From assembly GCA_009760855.2 (NCBI GenBank), contig WPIO01000127.1:1086001-1097500 (forward strand): a stretch of DNA of 11,500 nt, read 5' to 3'. The stretch comes from Cristatella mucedo (Eukaryota > Bryozoa > Phylactolaemata > Cristatellidae). The translations under genes and the position numbers were made by a program. Positions 8,500 through 11,500 of the stretch are shown piece by piece. The number at the start of each line of letters is the position of its first letter. The first letter of the stretch is position 1. A model generated the notes under the pieces. That model saw only the letters and a list, made by a program, of their open reading frames with translations. It made no database searches and was not told the DNA's origin.

Positions 8500-8930
8500 G
8501 CTCCTCCTTCGTTTAAAGATTCTTGGCCTGGGTATAGGAAGGAATGCTTAGCGGACTAAACCCTTTAGAGGCTAAATCTTAACCTCGTCAGAACGTCTGC
8601 TGGATTTGAGCATGCTGCGCGTCTTTCAGCCATACTTGTGGGATCAGCATCCCTGTAACTTCTCCTCTACACCGCTACTGCTCTGCACTGGCGATGGGGA
8701 AACAGTATGATCTGCCGGCCAATTACTGTAAAATATGCTTTTGTAAAACGTATGCAAAAAAGGGTGTCTGTTTCTCGTTCTGCAGATTCCGGCACAAGTT
8801 TTAAACCGGCATATGCTGCAGCTGTGCGCTACGGACTTTCTAAACCTCGTTAGTAGTTTCGCACAGCTTCTAGCTTTAATCCATCGCTCGAACGCTCCAT
8901 GAGCAGTAAGTGCAGTCACTAAGAGCAGAA

Positions 8931-9486
8931 TGTCACTAAGTACAGGAAGATGTCTGAAGGGAATTTACCGTGAACTGTCGTCCTATCGCCTTCCGCGAGG
9001 CTGCAGGCGGAGAAGCATACGTTGCCATGGAGATGCACAGCCTATGCAGATCGCTATACTTGGAGCGTGCAGACGGCTCCCGTCGCGTATACCCGGCGCT
9101 CTACGAGGGGGGAAGGTACCGGGACCAGCCAATCAGAGCGAGCTGCTCCCAGCGTGCACTTACCAGCGGCTCTTCTCTGCGGTCATTCACCCAGACTTGC
9201 ATCGTATCTTTCCCTGAAACGATAGGATTCAGTCCAAAATTAATGGACGTCGCCATTTTCAGAGCACGTGACAATTGCCTTTGACGTTGCCGGGCATTGA
9301 CATCAATGCGTGCTGCGGTCAACCTGTGCGGTGCATTCAGAACCCACTTCGGCGACGCCAGAAAGTGCGTGCATCTCACCACTCGTCGCGGGATCGTTAA
9401 ACAGCAGCGAAGCAGCGCCATCTGGCGTGCGCCCGATTCATCGGCGTTTCCGACTACCAGCAGCCTCGCCACTGTAGGAATACCGC
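8931..9486. other. Unassigned G/C-moderate stretch with CCAAT motif
   Basis: No gene is recognised. Overlapping open frames exist on both strands: plus 8970-9284, 104 residues, and minus 9574-9101, 157 residues. Neither shows a known domain, and the minus one begins in the A/T-rich tract at 9488-9545 with a run of Lys/Asn. CCAATCAGAGCGAGC (9128-9142) contains a CCAAT-box-like core (ATTGG on the minus strand). The stretch may be regulatory or an unrecognised repeat. Confidence 0.4.
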
Positions 9487-9487
9487 T

Positions 9488-9545
9488 GTGCTTATTGATA
9501 TTATTCTTATTCTTATTTCTCTTATTCTTATTTATTATTCTTAGG
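9488..9545. repeat. (TTCTTA)n / ATT-rich low-complexity tract
   Basis: Plus-strand T-rich repeats of ATTCTT and TTATTTATT end in ATTATTCTTAG then GTATTG. The end resembles a polypyrimidine tract plus AG acceptor, but it is simple sequence and no exon follows convincingly. Confidence 0.8.
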
Positions 9546-10001
9546 TATTGATTATATTGCAAATGCACATGCAACCAACAGCAGCATATTTAGGAAATGC
9601 TCAGTCAGATGCATCCTCTTGCGAGATGATGCAGATCTCTTTCGAGCCGCGGGCGCTGGCACTTTCTTGGGCCGGCCAAAGGGCAGCTGTCGAAGGCGAA
9701 AAGCCCCGAGGTCCAAGAACTCGCGTCTCTTTAACTCGCGGCTCTACGACAAGCACCTACCGAAGGCTCGTCTCGACGAAGCGTCTCGCCCCGCCCCTCG
9801 TCGTGAAGCGGCTCGCTTCCTCGGTGGAAATTCTGACGAGCGAAATTAACTTCCGGTTGCTCTTGGCCGCCTCGCTATCGCTATCGCTCGGTGCCTGGCT
9901 GCTCTTCTGCACCTCTGCTTCCGTCTCTGCTGCTGCGTTTCTCCTCGCGCTTCTCGCGCTGAGTCTAAGTTTAGACTGTGCATCCCAGAATGGACATCGT
10001 C
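9546..10001. other. Unassigned stretch, G/C-rich from about 9630
   Basis: The plus strand is open from 9548 to 10027 (159 codons, non-ATG start). Near its end it would encode a Leu/Ala/Ser-rich hydrophobic run (NFRLLLAASLSLSLGAWLLF, about 9846-9905). I recognise no family, and the frame runs straight into the GATC-rich palindromes. The G/C-rich, CpG-rich part could be an exon, a 5' UTR or a repeat. A short inverted repeat AGTCTAA-GT-TTAGACT lies at 9962-9977. Confidence 0.35.
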
Positions 10002-10096
10002 GATCAGACATCGATCAGATTATCTGATCAGATGATCTGATCGATGAGCCGATCGACGATCGATGTTGATCGCCGATCGATCGACGATCGACGATC
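10002..10096. repeat. GATC/ATCGAT palindrome cluster
   Basis: Twelve GATC tetramers occur in 95 bp (starting at 10002, 10013, 10026, 10034, 10039, 10051, 10058, 10068, 10075, 10079, 10086 and 10093). About 0.4 would be expected in random sequence. The left half has two overlapping hairpins with arms GATCAGA/TCTGATC, at 10013-10029 (loop TTA) and 10026-10042 (loop TGA). The right half is made of CGATCGA, GACGATCGA and CGATCGATCGACG units. It does not match a simple one-motif microsatellite. I do not know its origin. Confidence 0.85.
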
Positions 10097-10417
10097 AGAC
10101 ATGGAAGACTGGACAACAATGCACTGGACGAAGGGGCTGCACATCGAACGACGACCGGAGTTTAGGGGGCACGAGCCTGATTTAGGAGTTACCTCCCGCG
10201 TAATGGCCAGCTAGTATTCGAGCATTGGAGCGCTCCTGAAGAGAGCGGAGGTGCACGCACGGACGCATCTCGTGCTGTCTCGTGCTGGGCGATTGATTTG
10301 AGGCAAGCGGCCCCAATGTGCATGGGGAAGTGAAATTGAAAAACGCTCTTGAAATCTCGGCCTCTGCATTCCAGCTGGATTCGGCGGCCGAAGAAATGTC
10401 CAGCATTCCCGAAAGAC
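10097..10417. other. Unassigned stretch
   Basis: No gene or element is recognised between the GATC cluster and the LINE 3' end. The minus-strand open frame crossing it (10757-10182) is a composite: it also runs through the LINE tail and the G/C-rich flank, so it is not a gene. The part next to the LINE end may be an unrecognised 5' portion of that element. Confidence 0.4.
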
Positions 10418-10510
10418 AGATAATAACAATAATAATCATAATCATAATACCTTTGTATAGCGCTCTCATAGAGCTGATTCTCTTTCTAGTCACTTTACAG
10501 ATGCTGTACC
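10418..10510 (-). mobile_element. Divergent LINE 3' end, minus strand
   Basis: Read from about 10510 down: CATCTGTAAAGTGACTAG, AAAGAGAATCAGCTCT, then GAGAGCGCTATACAAAGG and a tail of ATT units with GATT and GTT variants (10450-10419). The layout is the same as in the other three LINE ends (TGTAAAGCGCC-TAGA...TCTCTGAG-GGCGCTTTA-(ATT)n), but the arms differ. AGTG can still pair with CGCT through a G-U pair. It probably belongs to a related subfamily. Only about 90 bp remains and no coding part was found. Confidence 0.7.
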
Positions 10511-10784
10511 AGTACGCATTAATAAGTGATTCGTGGTAAGAGTGTAGTGAACTGAAGCCTGCCCGAGCATGCGCTTTTCGCACAACGCGTCGCCATTGCT
10601 CTTCCGGTGCCGCTAGCGACGCCCGACGGCGGCCGATACGCGATGGCAGATTTCTGCTGCGCTGCCGCCCGTGCGCGAGCACGCACTCGTCCATCCGGAC
10701 GACGTTGCGTCGCCGCTTCCTAGCGACGCTCAGGTGCTTGCTGTCAGAATGGACCAACGCGATCTTAAAAATGCTTATAAATAA
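10511..10784. other. CpG-rich unassigned stretch with paired inverted repeats
   Basis: G/C-rich DNA with two inverted repeats that share the same arms, GCGTCGC and GCGACGC: 10587-10622 and 10707-10729. The first encloses CTCTTCCGGTGCC, which contains an ETS-type core (CTTCCGG). The second encloses CGCTTCCTA. The similarity of the insides suggests one was copied from the other. No gene is recognised. Confidence 0.4.
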
Positions 10785-10960
10785 TATAAATAAATAAATA
10801 CTAGTCGAATTAACAGTCTCTTTTTCTATAGTGGCAGAAGAGCCTTGAAGGCTTTAACCACCGCTTTGTGGCAATAAAGGATTGCCCACCGCAGGATTTC
10901 GAACCCGCGACCTCTTGCCTGAGATTGCGAATAGCGACCGCCTTAACTAGTGGTCTTTGA
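10785..10960 (-). mobile_element. tRNA-derived SINE, copy 2
   Basis: Read on the minus strand from about 10960: a head with AGTTAAGGCGGTCGC, and a B-box-like GGTTCGAAATCC (10905-10894) carrying one extra base relative to GGTTCGANTCC. Then come TGCGGTGGGCAATCC, the hairpin at 10889-10868, AAGGCTCTTCTGCCAC, CTATAGAAAAAGAG and an (ATTT)n tail (10802-10785). The parts match copy 1 in order and spacing but with many differences. The A box is degraded. This is an old copy, most likely without Pol III activity. Confidence 0.8.
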
Positions 10961-10964
10961 ATAC

Positions 10965-11500
10965 GTTGCCTCCGAGTCAGCATGTTATTATCTACCCCCT
11001 AGCGAGCATAACTCTGCCGATTAGCGTGCCGCACACCCGTCAGCCCGGCGAGCACGCCAGCACTCGATAAAGCGGCCGACCCTTTAGCATCGGCTACCGC
11101 ATCCGCATCGCCGCGCCGCGCTACTCAAGACAGCCGATGCTCTCGCCGCCGGATCAGCCCGAGTCAAGTCGCCATCCACTCCACTCGGCTGAGCGAATTG
11201 AAAGCAGCGCGTCATCGAGATGGATGGCTCGCACGCATGGATAGTCATCGCCAGGTGCGTAGTCGCACAGCCACCGCAGCAGAGCTGCGCCCACTTCCCT
11301 AGTCACGCTCGATCATTTTCACTTCCGACCACCCGATACCGAGGCGTTTCCGTTTCCGTCCTCCCGCGACGCTTTGCAACGCTCTAATTCGCAGCCCCCG
11401 CCTTCGCCGCCCCCGCCGCGAACGGCGCTTTTCGCGAGCTCACTTCCGCCCGTCACTCGCTGCGCTCGCCGCCGCCGCCGCCGCCATTTTCCCGATCCTC
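10965..11500. promoter_or_regulatory. CpG-rich region, possible promoter or 5' exon of a gene to the right
   Basis: G/C and CpG content rise toward the right edge. By hand count the last 100 bp contain 19 CpG dinucleotides. The rest of the window is clearly poorer in CpG outside a few patches, and this part has no simple repeat explanation except the short GCC run. No TATA box or long open frame is seen. Features fit a CpG-rich promoter or GCC-rich 5' UTR, but the gene itself would lie outside the window and the direction of transcription is unknown. Confidence 0.35.
11468..11490 (+). promoter_or_regulatory. (GCC)6 run ending in a YY1-like site
   Basis: Six GCC triplets (11468-11485) run into ATTTT. 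The junction GCCGCCATTTT is the reverse complement of AAAATGGCGGC, the consensus core for the zinc-finger factor YY1, which in animals often sits at transcription starts. The match is exact over the core. Function is inferred only. Confidence 0.4.

Noticed and set aside
9530-9545. A 3' splice acceptor (T-rich tract then TTAG/G)
   Set aside because: The tract is a simple (TTCTTA)n repeat and no supported exon follows.
9101-9574. 157-codon open frame on the minus strand
   Set aside because: Its first 30 residues come from a simple repeat (Lys/Asn run), no ATG start was established and no family is recognised.
10182-10757. 191-codon open frame on the minus strand
   Set aside because: It crosses a LINE 3' tail (the Met/Ile run comes from ATT repeats) and two unrelated stretches, so it is a chance composite.

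Overview
The window looks like repeat-rich nuclear DNA of an animal, most likely an invertebrate. I cannot name the species from sequence alone. The evidence is four 3' ends of L2/CR1-like LINEs with (ATT)n tails, a decayed hAT transposase of the GTF2IRD2/ZBED-like group, two copies of a tRNA-derived SINE, a possible solo LTR, and long (TA)n and (GA)n/(TC)n tracts. No operons, bacterial start signals or intact host genes are visible. A large-genome arthropod such as an ixodid tick would fit, but other invertebrates and lampreys carry similar elements, so this is only a guess.

Layout. 1-893 is a minus-strand LINE fragment (end of the AP endonuclease plus the linker before the reverse transcriptase), running off the left edge. 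990-1105 is a plus-strand LINE 3' end, and 1926-2385 is a minus-strand 3' end with the last codons of the reverse transcriptase. 2589-2698 is a (TA)n/(GA)n microsatellite. 2700-4350 is a minus-strand hAT transposase pseudogene that can be followed from the end of its zinc finger to the C-terminal dimerisation region. 4352-5064 is a 0.7 kb GA-based satellite-like tract that begins where the zinc finger breaks off. 5258-5676 may be a solo LTR and abuts a SINE at 5677-5868.

The right half holds unassigned DNA with a 40-bp tandem repeat (6391-6463), another LINE 3' end (6697-7057), a pyrimidine-rich block with (TA)n and (TC)n tracts (7058-7627), and long unassigned stretches. It also has a cluster of twelve GATC sites in 95 bp (10002-10096), a fourth, divergent LINE 3' end (10418-10510), a second SINE (10785-10960) and a very CpG-rich right end (10965-11500). 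That end could be the promoter or 5' exon of a gene beyond the window.

How it works together. This is a graveyard of transposable elements, not a functional gene cluster. Its most informative parts are RNA-level structures: a 42-nt stem-loop repeated at the LINE 3' ends, and hairpins in the SINE body. Next come the junctions where microsatellites meet the hAT relic. I found no convincing new multi-gene system. The strongest unexplained signal is the GATC/ATCGAT cluster near 10.0 kb.
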